DNA from: Streptomyces sp. NRRL F-5630
Lineage (GTDB): Bacteria; Actinomycetota; Actinomycetes; Streptomycetales; Streptomycetaceae
Reading direction: 5' to 3'
Assembly: GCF_000719475.1 (NCBI RefSeq)
Contig: NZ_JOGO01000014.1
Location: forward strand, 1 to 64,000
DNA length: 64,000 nt
Shown piece by piece: positions 26,148 to 32,998 of the stretch. Position 1 is the stretch's first letter, and every line of letters begins with the position of its first letter. The notes under the pieces were generated by a model. That model was not told where the DNA came from, did not search any database, and saw only the letters and a list, made by a program, of their open reading frames with translations. The position numbers and the translations under genes were made by a program.

Positions 26148-26665
26148 GCTGCCGTCCCGAAGTCGTCCTGTCCGCCGCTCTGCGCGTTCGCGCGGTGCTC
26201 CTCCGCCCGGCGGGCGATGCGCATCATCTTCTGCGCGTGGCCGGGTGTGATCTTCAGGATGCGGGCCAGCTTCTCCTTCGAGTAGCCCTGGCGGTGGGCC
26301 CCGGCCGCGACGGCTTTGCGCTCGGCCGCGCTCAGGTGGATGTCCCGGCCGTCGAGGGCTTCGGCGACGCGGCTGCGGTCGAGGCGCTCCGCGAGGTCCT
26401 CTTGGAGGACAGCGCGCTCTTCCTCGGTCACGCCGCCCCGGATGCCCCAGGTGTCGCGCGTTTCGAGGGCGGCGTCGAGGCAGGCCCGGCTGACGGGGCA
26501 CTGGGCGCAGAGGCTCCTGGCGGCGGCGATGCACTCGGCGTCGTCGGGGGCGGGGAAGAAGATCTCCGGGTCGACCTTGTGGTAGGGGGTGCTGCGGCAC
26601 ACGGCATCGGCCTGCCAGGTCTGGTCGCCGAGGAGCCGGTGAATGTAGTTGGGGTGGGCGCTCAT
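26144..26665 (-). CDS. WhiB-family iron-sulfur regulator with a C-terminal HTH extension
   Basis: A 173-residue protein. The N-terminal WhiB domain has the four cluster cysteines C23, C53, C56 and C62 and the turn WGIRGG at 73-78. WhiB proteins hold a 4Fe-4S cluster and usually control transcription with the principal sigma factor. Most end soon after the basic tail. Here about 90 residues follow, with an Asp/Arg-rich helix and then GAHRQGYSKEKLARILKITP, which reads like a helix-turn-helix. It lies between the DnaC-like and DUF2637 genes of the element and may regulate replication or transfer. Confidence 0.85.
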   Translation of the reverse strand: MSAHPNYIHRLLGDQTWQADAVCRSTPYHKVDPEIFFPAPDDAECIAAARSLCAQCPVSRACLDAALETRDTWGIRGGVTEEERAVLQEDLAERLDRSRVAEALDGRDIHLSAAERKAVAAGAHRQGYSKEKLARILKITPGHAQKMMRIARRAEEHRANAQSGGQDDFGTAA

Positions 26666-26737
26666 GAGTGTTCCGATCCGCCCCGGCGCGCGGGTGGGCG
26701 CGTCGGCGGGGCGTGGGTGCGGGAGGTGTCCGGGAGT

Positions 26738-27424
26738 TCAGGCGGCGGAGCGGCGTCTGCGGTCGGCGCCGTCGAGCACGACGCGGTCCGTCATCTCCGC
26801 GAGTCGGCTCGCGATGCGGTCGCCGAGGGTGGTGCGCAGGTCCCGGATGGGAAGGTTGGTGGTGATGAGCGTTGGGAGGAGAAGGTTGTACCGGCGGTTG
26901 ATGAGGCGGTAGGTGATCTCCTCGACCCACTCGCTGCTCCGGGCGGCGCCGAGGTCGTCGAGGAGCAGGAGCGGGACCCGGGACACCCTGGCGAGGACGC
27001 GCTCCGGGTCGCTCCCCGGCTGCGGCCTCAGCTCCGCGTAGAGGTCGGCGGCGGTCGTCGCCTCCCAGCGGACGGCCAGGCCCGCGTCGACGAGCGCGCG
27101 GACCGCTCCGTACGCCTCGTGCGTCTTCCCGACGCCGGTCGGCCCCGCCAGCAGGAGGCTCGGCCCGGTGGTCACCGCCGCGCGGGCACCGGGATTCGGG
27201 CGCTCGGCAGCGGCGACGACCTGGTCGGCCCAGGCGAGGACCGCCGGGTGGCCGACGGCCGCGCCCCGGTAGCGCGGCGGGATCCGCGCCTCGTGCCGTC
27301 CGGCGAGATCCGGCTCGGAGCCGCTCTCGGGCAGAGCGCGCGGGTCCAGCCCCCTGGCCCGGAGGATTCGCTGGACCGCGCGCAGCGGGCCGTCGCCGAT
27401 ACGCAGGGGCTCGCTCGTGCTCAC
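26738..27424 (-). CDS. DnaC/IstB-like ATPase, probable helicase loader
   Basis: A 228-residue AAA+ protein starting at GTG 27424, overlapping the upstream stop. It has Walker A GPTGVGKT (94-101), Walker B LLLLDDLG (152-159), a sensor-1-like TLITTNLP and a terminal arginine-rich helix (GDRIASRLAEMTD). These features fit DnaC/DnaI helicase loaders, which place DnaB on the origin or on a displaced fork. Together with the initiator-like protein upstream, it points to a self-replication step in the life of the element. Confidence 0.8.
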   Translation of the reverse strand: MSTSEPLRIGDGPLRAVQRILRARGLDPRALPESGSEPDLAGRHEARIPPRYRGAAVGHPAVLAWADQVVAAAERPNPGARAAVTTGPSLLLAGPTGVGKTHEAYGAVRALVDAGLAVRWEATTAADLYAELRPQPGSDPERVLARVSRVPLLLLDDLGAARSSEWVEEITYRLINRRYNLLLPTLITTNLPIRDLRTTLGDRIASRLAEMTDRVVLDGADRRRRSAA

Positions 27425-28407
27425 AGTTCCTCCTCGTAGGCGGAAGCGGCATCGACGGGGTTCGTCCAGGCGCTGTGGGCCCCTGCGAGCGGCCGGTTCA
27501 TGGCGTCGTTCACCAGGCTCGGCAGCCGCGAGGGATGGCCCTGAATCTCGCTGTACCGGGCGAGACCGGCCCGTACGTGGCCCGAGTCGATGCCTTCGGA
27601 CAGGAGCTGCTTGATGATGCGTCCGAGGTGTCCGAGGACTCCCTGGGGCGGGCGCCGGGGGCAGGAGCGGAGGTACTCGGCGAGCAGGGAGTCGGCCTTG
27701 GCACCGGCCTCGGGCGCCTCGCGCCCCGTAGGGGAAGAAGATCCAGGATCCAAGATCCTAGATCCAGACGCCGAGGGCTCGACGAGCCCTCGTGGAGCCC
27801 TCGACGAATCCGGCAGAACCTCCCTCTGACCTGCTCCTTCAGCAGAGACAGTCGCCAGGCTCTCTTCTGACGGCCCCGTCGTGCCCGGCGGGGCCGAAGA
27901 GAGGCTTTCGAGCCCAGCCCGAGAGGTCGCGTGGGCCTCGCGAGGGCTCGACGAGGACTCGGCGACGGGTGCGCGAGGACTCGGCGAGGACTCACCGAGG
28001 GCTCCGCGAGGGGTCGCGGCGACGCAGGGGCCCTTGCACCTGCCGCACCGATCCTCGTGCTGGTGCTCGGGACAGACCGGGGTGCGCGACTGACTGGGCC
28101 GATCGATCTTCTGGTGCTCCCGCCAGCCGGTGATGTGCAGGTAGGAGCGGCCGTCGCAGCCCGTGTACCGGCAGATGAGCCCGGCCTCGGCGAGCTGGGT
28201 GAGGTCGTCCTCGACGTGCACGGGAGTGTGCTCGGCACGCAGCGGCCACAGCACCCCGGCGATGATCGCCGCGTTGTCCCGGTGGCGACCGAAGTCGTCA
28301 GCCTGGGTGAAGAGACCGATGTAGGTGAGGACGCTCGACGCCGAGCAGGTCGCCACGCGCTCGTTGGTCCAGAGTTCGGGCTTTACGGTGCGGATCCGTG
28401 CCATCAT
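27421..28407 (-). CDS. Replication-initiation-like protein (DnaD/phage initiator type)
   Basis: A 328-residue protein; ATG 28407 overlaps the upstream stop (ATGATG). The N-terminal ~120 residues (RIRTVKPELWTNERVA, then SSVLTYIGLFTQADDFGRHR and TQLAEAGLICRYTG) match the winged-helix initiator domain of phage and plasmid replication proteins. A Cys-rich stretch (CPEHQHEDRCGRCKGPC) may bind zinc. A long Ser/Pro/Arg-rich linker follows, then a C-terminal helical domain (ADSLLAEYLRSCPRRPPQGV). It is placed just before the DnaC-like loader, as in many phage replication modules. Its linker DNA contains many near-repeats of CGAGGACTCG-like sequence that simply encode Ser-Ser-Pro-Arg. Confidence 0.7.
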   Translation of the reverse strand: MMARIRTVKPELWTNERVATCSASSVLTYIGLFTQADDFGRHRDNAAIIAGVLWPLRAEHTPVHVEDDLTQLAEAGLICRYTGCDGRSYLHITGWREHQKIDRPSQSRTPVCPEHQHEDRCGRCKGPCVAATPRGALGESSPSPRAPVAESSSSPREAHATSRAGLESLSSAPPGTTGPSEESLATVSAEGAGQREVLPDSSRAPRGLVEPSASGSRILDPGSSSPTGREAPEAGAKADSLLAEYLRSCPRRPPQGVLGHLGRIIKQLLSEGIDSGHVRAGLARYSEIQGHPSRLPSLVNDAMNRPLAGAHSAWTNPVDAASAYEEEL

Positions 28408-28700
28408 CGCCCCCGCTCGGCGCTGGGCGTGAGAGCACCGCTTGCCAGATCAAGGTCGTAGCTCTGCGACCAGTCGGTGTCCGGGTAGGACCGGATCACC
28501 CAGCGGGCCAGGGTCCGCGCGGCTGCACGGTTCAGCCGGACCGGGTTCATTTCCTCGTCGTAGGCGCGGCAGTACGGGTGCGGCCAGGTGGTCCCTGGCC
28601 GCGACAGGCTTACCCGCAGCCATGCCGCGCCATGCGCCAGCTCCCTTGCGCACGCCGTGCCGCTGGGCATGGCGGAGGTTCCGCCTCGGGAGGCGTCCAT
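28404..28700 (-). CDS. Small hypothetical protein heading the replication operon
   Basis: 98 residues with ATG 28700 and GGGAG seven bases upstream. The stop overlaps the start of the initiator-like gene. The sequence has no recognised domain; a central RLNRAAARTLARWVIRSYPD helix is followed by a short polar tail. It is the first gene of the minus-strand block that runs to 25053. Confidence 0.55.
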   Translation of the reverse strand: MDASRGGTSAMPSGTACARELAHGAAWLRVSLSRPGTTWPHPYCRAYDEEMNPVRLNRAAARTLARWVIRSYPDTDWSQSYDLDLASGALTPSAERGR

Positions 28701-28792
28701 GTGATACTCCCTCGTTGTCGAGGAGTGCGCGCTCGGCCTGGCAGCAGTCCGCGCACTCCGGATGGGTCGGTCGCCTTGTCAGGCACCCGGCC

Positions 28793-28826
28793 GGTGGTCC
28801 CCGGAGCTGGAACTCCGGGGACCACC
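28793..28826. promoter_or_regulatory. Inverted repeat between divergent genes, likely operator
   Basis: GGTGGTCCCCGGAG (28793-28806) and its exact reverse complement (28813-28826) are separated by 6 nt. The repeat lies inside the 257-bp region from which the replication operon (leftward) and the XRE regulator (rightward) both leave. A terminator makes little sense between divergent genes, so a regulator-binding site is the better reading. The XRE protein encoded at 28958 is the obvious candidate. Confidence 0.45.
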
Positions 28827-28957
28827 GCACCTCGTCCGTTTTTCTGGGAGGATGAGGCGTGATCACCATAGACTGAGGCGAGTCCGGCCTGTCAACCAGG
28901 GAAAACGGCCGAGTGATAGCCTCCACTGACGTAAACGGACGACTAGCGGAGAGACCC

Positions 28958-29419
28958 GTGGAAAACGACCCCGCAGACCCGCCCCCCACGTTCGCCCAGC
29001 GCCTTGACCACCTGTTCGAGACGGTGCACCCAAAGGGAAGGGGGCCATACACGTACGAGGAAGTGGCCGTCGGCATCAAGCGACAGGGCGGCCCCACGAT
29101 CTCCGCGAGCTACATCTGGCAGCTCCGCAGCGGCGGCAGAGACAACCCGACAAAGCGCCACATGGAGGCACTCAGCACCTTCTTCGGCGTACCCGTCGCC
29201 TACTTCTTCGACGACGACGCTTCGAAGAAGATCCAGGCCGAGATCGACGCACTGGCCGTGCTGCGGGACAACGGGGTCAGATCCCTCGCGCTGCGCGCAT
29301 CGGGCCTGTCAAGCAAGTCGCTGCAAATCATCGGCGAGATGATCGACCGGACTCGCGAGCTTGAAGGACTACAGCCACGAGAAGCGGCGCCTGATAAGCC
29401 GTCAAAAAATAGCGAGTGA
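28958..29419 (+). CDS. XRE-type helix-turn-helix regulator
   Basis: 153 residues from GTG 28958, chosen for CGGAGAG about 6 bp upstream; an in-frame GTG at 28913 is possible. Residues about 12-80 form a Cro/CI-like domain (FAQRLDHLFETVHP, then EVAVGIKRQGGPTISASYIW and MEALSTFFGVPVAYFFD). The C-terminal half is helical and may dimerise. It begins the set XRE, ImmA/IrrE peptidase, MAB_1171c-type membrane protein and PAP2-like protein seen repeatedly in Streptomyces. In phage and element systems such a repressor is often cut by the neighbouring ImmA-type peptidase. Confidence 0.8.
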   Translation: MENDPADPPPTFAQRLDHLFETVHPKGRGPYTYEEVAVGIKRQGGPTISASYIWQLRSGGRDNPTKRHMEALSTFFGVPVAYFFDDDASKKIQAEIDALAVLRDNGVRSLALRASGLSSKSLQIIGEMIDRTRELEGLQPREAAPDKPSKNSE

Positions 29420-29439
29420 TAAAGGTCACCATTGGGTTC

Positions 29440-29459
29440 GGGGGCCATTTTTAGCCCCC
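29440..29459 (+). terminator. Short GC hairpin after the XRE gene
   Basis: GGGGGC (29440-29445) pairs with GCCCCC (29454-29459) across an A/T-rich 8-nt loop, 20 bp after the XRE stop. It probably weakens read-through into the peptidase gene, which has its own promoter-like sequence. Confidence 0.45.
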
Positions 29460-29529
29460 TATCCAAACGGGCTAGTTGCACAATGCACTGGTTGCCCGTT
29501 TTCGACCAGACAGCCCTGCGAACTGGCCT

Positions 29530-29558
29530 TTCATACGTTCACCTCGGGCTTCTATACT
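29530..29558 (+). promoter_or_regulatory. Possible promoter of the peptidase-membrane operon
   Basis: TTCATA (29530-29535) and TATACT (29553-29558) are 17 bp apart, and the peptidase ATG is 50 bp further on. The -10 is close to consensus and the -35 is weak. The surrounding DNA is unusually A/T-rich for this genome. Confidence 0.4.
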
Positions 29559-29607
29559 CCCGGAACCACTCGTCAGCCCTGACGATCCGGTACGCCTCGG
29601 AGAGCCA

Positions 29608-30120
29608 ATGAAAAGCCGCGGCAACACAGGGCTTCCCCCTGACCGCAAGTCAAAGATTGATTTCATCCTGGACCACCTGGATCTACCAGATCCATTCAGC
29701 ACGGAGGAGCTGGTTCACCGCGTCGCAGAAATGCGCGGTCGACCTATCCATCTGGAATCCGTGCCAGGGATAAGCACGGAAATGCCGTGCGGCTTCTGGG
29801 TCGCCCTTGAGGACATCGACCTCATCGCCGTCGAGGACGCCACCAGTCCTCTGCACCGCGACCACATCGTGCTCCACGAGATCAGCCACATGCTCCTCGG
29901 GCACGAAGCTGGTAACGACCTGCACGAACGGCTCCCCCTCGGAGTCGACCCCAGCCTCGTAGCACACATGCTCGGCCGCACCAGCTACGGAGCGCCCATC
30001 GAGCGCGAGGCCGAGACCCTGGCCGGCCGGATCGCCACACGAGCAGCCCAACGGTCCGAAGCCGACGGCTCGGCGCCGCCCCGGCTCAGGCGCATGAACT
30101 CCGTCCTGAGCTGCTACTAA
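29608..30120 (+). CDS. ImmA/IrrE-type metallopeptidase
   Basis: 170 residues from ATG 29608 with CGGAGAG upstream. The zinc-peptidase motif HEISH is at 90-94 and is followed by LLGHE (about 96-100). The N-terminal region (FSTEELVHRVAEMRGRPIHL) is typical of the ImmA/IrrE family. Such enzymes cleave XRE repressors of mobile elements or stress regulators in response to a signal. The upstream XRE protein is its likely target. It ends 14 bp before the membrane protein gene. Confidence 0.85.
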   Translation: MKSRGNTGLPPDRKSKIDFILDHLDLPDPFSTEELVHRVAEMRGRPIHLESVPGISTEMPCGFWVALEDIDLIAVEDATSPLHRDHIVLHEISHMLLGHEAGNDLHERLPLGVDPSLVAHMLGRTSYGAPIEREAETLAGRIATRAAQRSEADGSAPPRLRRMNSVLSCY

Positions 30121-30134
30121 AGAAAAGCTCCACC

Positions 30135-31313
30135 ATGATCGACGCCGTACCTGCCGCCCTGCTCTGGGCCGTGACTGTCTGGAGAGCAGGACCGACTTTC
30201 CGCAGACGCCAAGGGCTGAGCCTGTGGCTCGCCTTCCTCGCCCTCGCCGTGGCGATGACAGTCCGCCCTGTCGCCGTAGCCTCGGCGTTCGACGAGAACC
30301 TGCACGTCACAAACCTGAGCTACCTGCTCAAGCACATCTGCGCAACAGTCGCTGCCGCCTCCGTACTCACCTTCGTCGCGGACATGGCGAACAAGAAGGG
30401 GCAGTTCCGGGCCTCGCGCCTTCACCACGCGATCCCTTTCGTCACCGTTGCTCTACTCGTGCTCTTCTTCGCAGCCACCCCTCAGCCGACCGAGGCCGAC
30501 GATCTCCTCGCCGACTACGGCTCCCACTCCACCATCCTCGCGTACGGCCTCGTATGGACCGGCTACCTCGGCGCCGCCCTCTTGAGCGCGACCTCGTTGT
30601 GCTGGCGGTGGGGGCGGCAGCCCGACAGCGGCCTCGTGGGACGCGGCCTTCTCGTCACGGGGGCCGGTACGGCCGTCGGCCTCGTCTACGCGGCACACCG
30701 CGTCACAGCCCTCTGCGTTCAGTACGCCGGCCACTCGCTCCTCGGCGAGCAAAACGACGAGACCGTGAGCACCACGCTCCTCTACATCGCGCTCCTGCTG
30801 ATCGTGATCGGCAGCACGCTGCCGGTCGCACCCCGGGTCGCCCGTCGGCTCCGCGCCCATTGGCGCCTTGCTCGGCTCTACCCCCTGTGGCGCCACCTCA
30901 CCGATGTCGTACCGTCCAGCCGGCTACACGCCCCAACCGGACGCCTACGGGATGCTGTGACCCTGTCCCGGACCAACGACCGGCTTTACCGCAGAACGAT
31001 CGAGGTACGCGACTCGATCCTCACGCTCTCCGCATATACCACCCCAAAGCTTCGAGGTCTCGCCTACGACCACGCACTCACCGGGGGCTTCATCGGCGCG
31101 GACGCGGACGTAGCCGCAGAGGCTTGCTGGCTCGCCGTCGCCCGCGAGAAATGCAGACACGGCGGCGATCCTTCGGGCGAGGCCGTCCCGCCCGCAAGCG
31201 GTGGCCGCGATCTGGCGGTTGAGCTTCGCGCCTTGATGCGGCTCAGCTCGGCCTACCGGTCACCCCTCACAGAAACGTTCCTGCGCACCCATCTTTCCGA
31301 GGAAACGTCTTGA
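30135..31313 (+). CDS. MAB_1171c-family putative transporter/membrane protein
   Basis: 392 residues with about seven hydrophobic segments in the first 245 residues and a soluble C-terminal domain of about 150 residues (RLYPLWRHLTDVVPSS, then TLSRTNDRLYRRTIEVRDSI). This architecture matches actinobacterial MAB_1171c-type proteins, which occur next to XRE and ImmA genes. The biochemical role is unknown; sensing at the membrane with the C-terminus facing the peptidase is a reasonable guess. Its stop overlaps the next start (TTGA 31310). Confidence 0.7.
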   Translation: MIDAVPAALLWAVTVWRAGPTFRRRQGLSLWLAFLALAVAMTVRPVAVASAFDENLHVTNLSYLLKHICATVAAASVLTFVADMANKKGQFRASRLHHAIPFVTVALLVLFFAATPQPTEADDLLADYGSHSTILAYGLVWTGYLGAALLSATSLCWRWGRQPDSGLVGRGLLVTGAGTAVGLVYAAHRVTALCVQYAGHSLLGEQNDETVSTTLLYIALLLIVIGSTLPVAPRVARRLRAHWRLARLYPLWRHLTDVVPSSRLHAPTGRLRDAVTLSRTNDRLYRRTIEVRDSILTLSAYTTPKLRGLAYDHALTGGFIGADADVAAEACWLAVAREKCRHGGDPSGEAVPPASGGRDLAVELRALMRLSSAYRSPLTETFLRTHLSEETS

Positions 31314-31909
31314 GCACCACGTTCACCACCGCTTCGCCCGAGCGCCGCTCAGCCAGGCTGATCACCGAAATCCTTGCTCCGGCGAACCTCGTGATCGGCA
31401 TCCTCCTCGTCATCGGCTGGCACTCCACCACTTCACTCTCCGGAGCCGGCTGGGGCCTACTCGCGGGTGCTTTCTGCGGCGCCTTCCCCATCACGTTCAT
31501 CATCCTGGGCGCACGCCGAGGCCACTGGACGGACAAGCACGTAAAGGTCCGGTCGCAGCGCTGGATCCCCTTGCTGGGCACACTCGCTTCAGTGCTCGTC
31601 GGCATCGTGCTACTCGCCCTCCTCGACGCTCCCCAGGACGTCATCGCACTTGTCCTCGCCATGATCGCGGGCCTCCTGCTGACGATGGCCGTCACCATCT
31701 TCTGGAAGGTCTCCGTCCACACCGCCGTCGCGTCGGGCGTCGTCTCCGTCCTGACGGTCGCGCTCGGGCCCTGGGCGCTTCTCGGTTACCTCGGGGTCGC
31801 GACCATCGGGTGGTCCCGCGTCTCGCTCCACGACCACACAATGCCCCAGACGGTCGTCGGAGCCGCCCTGGGCGCCGTGGCTGCGGTCGTCTTCGTAGCT
31901 CTCCGATAG
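31310..31909 (+). CDS. PAP2-like membrane phosphatase family protein
   Basis: 199 residues with five or six hydrophobic segments and TTG start 31310 overlapping the previous stop. Two regions resemble the type 2 phosphatidic acid phosphatase signature: FWKVSVHTAVASG (motif 2-like SxHT) and GWSRVSLHDHTMPQTVVGAA (motif 3-like SRVxLxxH). The first motif (KxxxxxxRP) is only weakly seen (HVKVRSQRW). Members dephosphorylate lipid phosphates at the membrane. It closes the four-gene XRE-ImmA set. Confidence 0.65.
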   Translation: MSTTFTTASPERRSARLITEILAPANLVIGILLVIGWHSTTSLSGAGWGLLAGAFCGAFPITFIILGARRGHWTDKHVKVRSQRWIPLLGTLASVLVGIVLLALLDAPQDVIALVLAMIAGLLLTMAVTIFWKVSVHTAVASGVVSVLTVALGPWALLGYLGVATIGWSRVSLHDHTMPQTVVGAALGAVAAVVFVALR

Positions 31910-32080
31910 CACGCCACGGGCACGGCTTGCCGACGAGATCGAGACTGGGCCTCGGCGTGGCGGGCGATGTCTTCCACCATGGCCCGCCGCGTCACCGGAT
32001 CCGCCACCGCCTTCTGGAAGACAGCGTGAGCGATGTCCGCGTACAAGTGGACGTGCACCACTTCGTACGGGGGAATGTGC
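31903..32080 (-). pseudogene. Possible gene remnant between PAP2 and the oxygenase gene
   Basis: On the minus strand one frame reads convincingly as protein for about 59 residues (HIPPYEVVHVHLYADIAHA, then QKAVADPVTRRAMVEDIARH). It has no good start and its 5' and 3' continuations look random. It also touches the 3' end of the PAP2-like gene. It may be the middle of a decayed gene. Nothing else is visible in the 258-bp gap 31910-32167. Confidence 0.2.
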
Positions 32081-32167
32081 CCCGCTTGTCCAAGGTGTGC
32101 CCGTGAGCAGCACAAGGCGGGCCGTTGGGACCGCTCCCCCAGCACTTTCGCCGCAGCGCAGGGGGGG

Positions 32168-32998
32168 TCATCGTCTCTTCCACCAGGAACGGATCGGGGC
32201 TGCTCCGGTGCCCTTGGCGAGCGAGCCGTCCGGGTGTCGGTCGGGGAGGCCGAGGAGCTGTTGCTCGATGGGGGTCAGGGTGGGGTCCTGGCGGAGGTCG
32301 GTGGCGGGGTCGTCGACGGAGTGGAGCCAGCGGTAGCCGTACTGGAGCATGAGGGCGATGCGGGGGCGGCCTGAGAGGTTGATGCCTCCGGTGTGCCAGG
32401 TCCGGTTCTCGAAGAGGACGGTGTCGGTTCCGTTGATGTCGGGGGTGACGGCTCCGGGCGGGTCGATGGCGTCGGGGGGAACGATGGGTTCTTCGGTGAG
32501 GCGGTGGCTGCCGGGGAGGAACATCGTCAGTCCGCAGTCGGGTGTGACGGGCGTGAGGTAGTGGGCGACCTTGATGGCCATGCGCGGAGTGTGGGGGAAG
32601 CCGAGGTCTGTGGTGACGCCGTACATGTCGCGGTGCCAGCCGTGGCGTTGGGGGATGCGGATGGTGCGGGGCGGGCCGCTGGGGAGGGCGATGAGGTGGG
32701 CGGAGAGGAGGTGGATGTTCGGGCTGAGGAGCTGGACGACGGTCGGCAGGACGGCGGGGTTGGCGAGGAGGGGGAGGAAGGCGCGGTCGAGGTTGAGGCA
32801 GCCGCGGAAGCCGTCCTTGCCGTCGCCGCCGCGGTCACGGCCCTGGGTGATGTTGCTGGCCAAGAGCTTCTCAGCGGTGGTCAGAAGTCGCTCGCGCAGG
32901 TCGGGTGGGATCGCGTTGCGGATGACTGCATATCCGTCGCGTTCGAAGGCGCCGATGACGCCGGCGTCGGGTGTGGCGGGCGGGAGGGGGGTGCTCAT
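32168..32998 (-). CDS. Phytanoyl-CoA dioxygenase (PhyH)-like oxygenase 1
   Basis: A 276-residue protein of the Fe(II)/2-oxoglutarate-dependent PhyH family. The metal triad is visible as H122 and D124 (GWHRDMYG) plus H202 (TWHTGGINLSGRPRI), with R211 to bind 2-oxoglutarate. The N-terminal YAVIRNAIPPDLRERLL is typical of the family. It probably hydroxylates, or otherwise oxidises, an intermediate of the surrounding pathway. ATG 32998 overlaps the stop of the phosphoketolase-like gene, so it is the last gene of the nine-gene operon. Confidence 0.85.
   Translation of the reverse strand: MSTPLPPATPDAGVIGAFERDGYAVIRNAIPPDLRERLLTTAEKLLASNITQGRDRGGDGKDGFRGCLNLDRAFLPLLANPAVLPTVVQLLSPNIHLLSAHLIALPSGPPRTIRIPQRHGWHRDMYGVTTDLGFPHTPRMAIKVAHYLTPVTPDCGLTMFLPGSHRLTEEPIVPPDAIDPPGAVTPDINGTDTVLFENRTWHTGGINLSGRPRIALMLQYGYRWLHSVDDPATDLRQDPTLTPIEQQLLGLPDRHPDGSLAKGTGAAPIRSWWKRR

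Noticed and set aside
27700..28030. Repeated CGAGGACTCG-like units as a CRISPR or iteron array
   Set aside because: Spacing is irregular and the units are codons of the Ser/Pro/Arg linker of the initiator-like protein.
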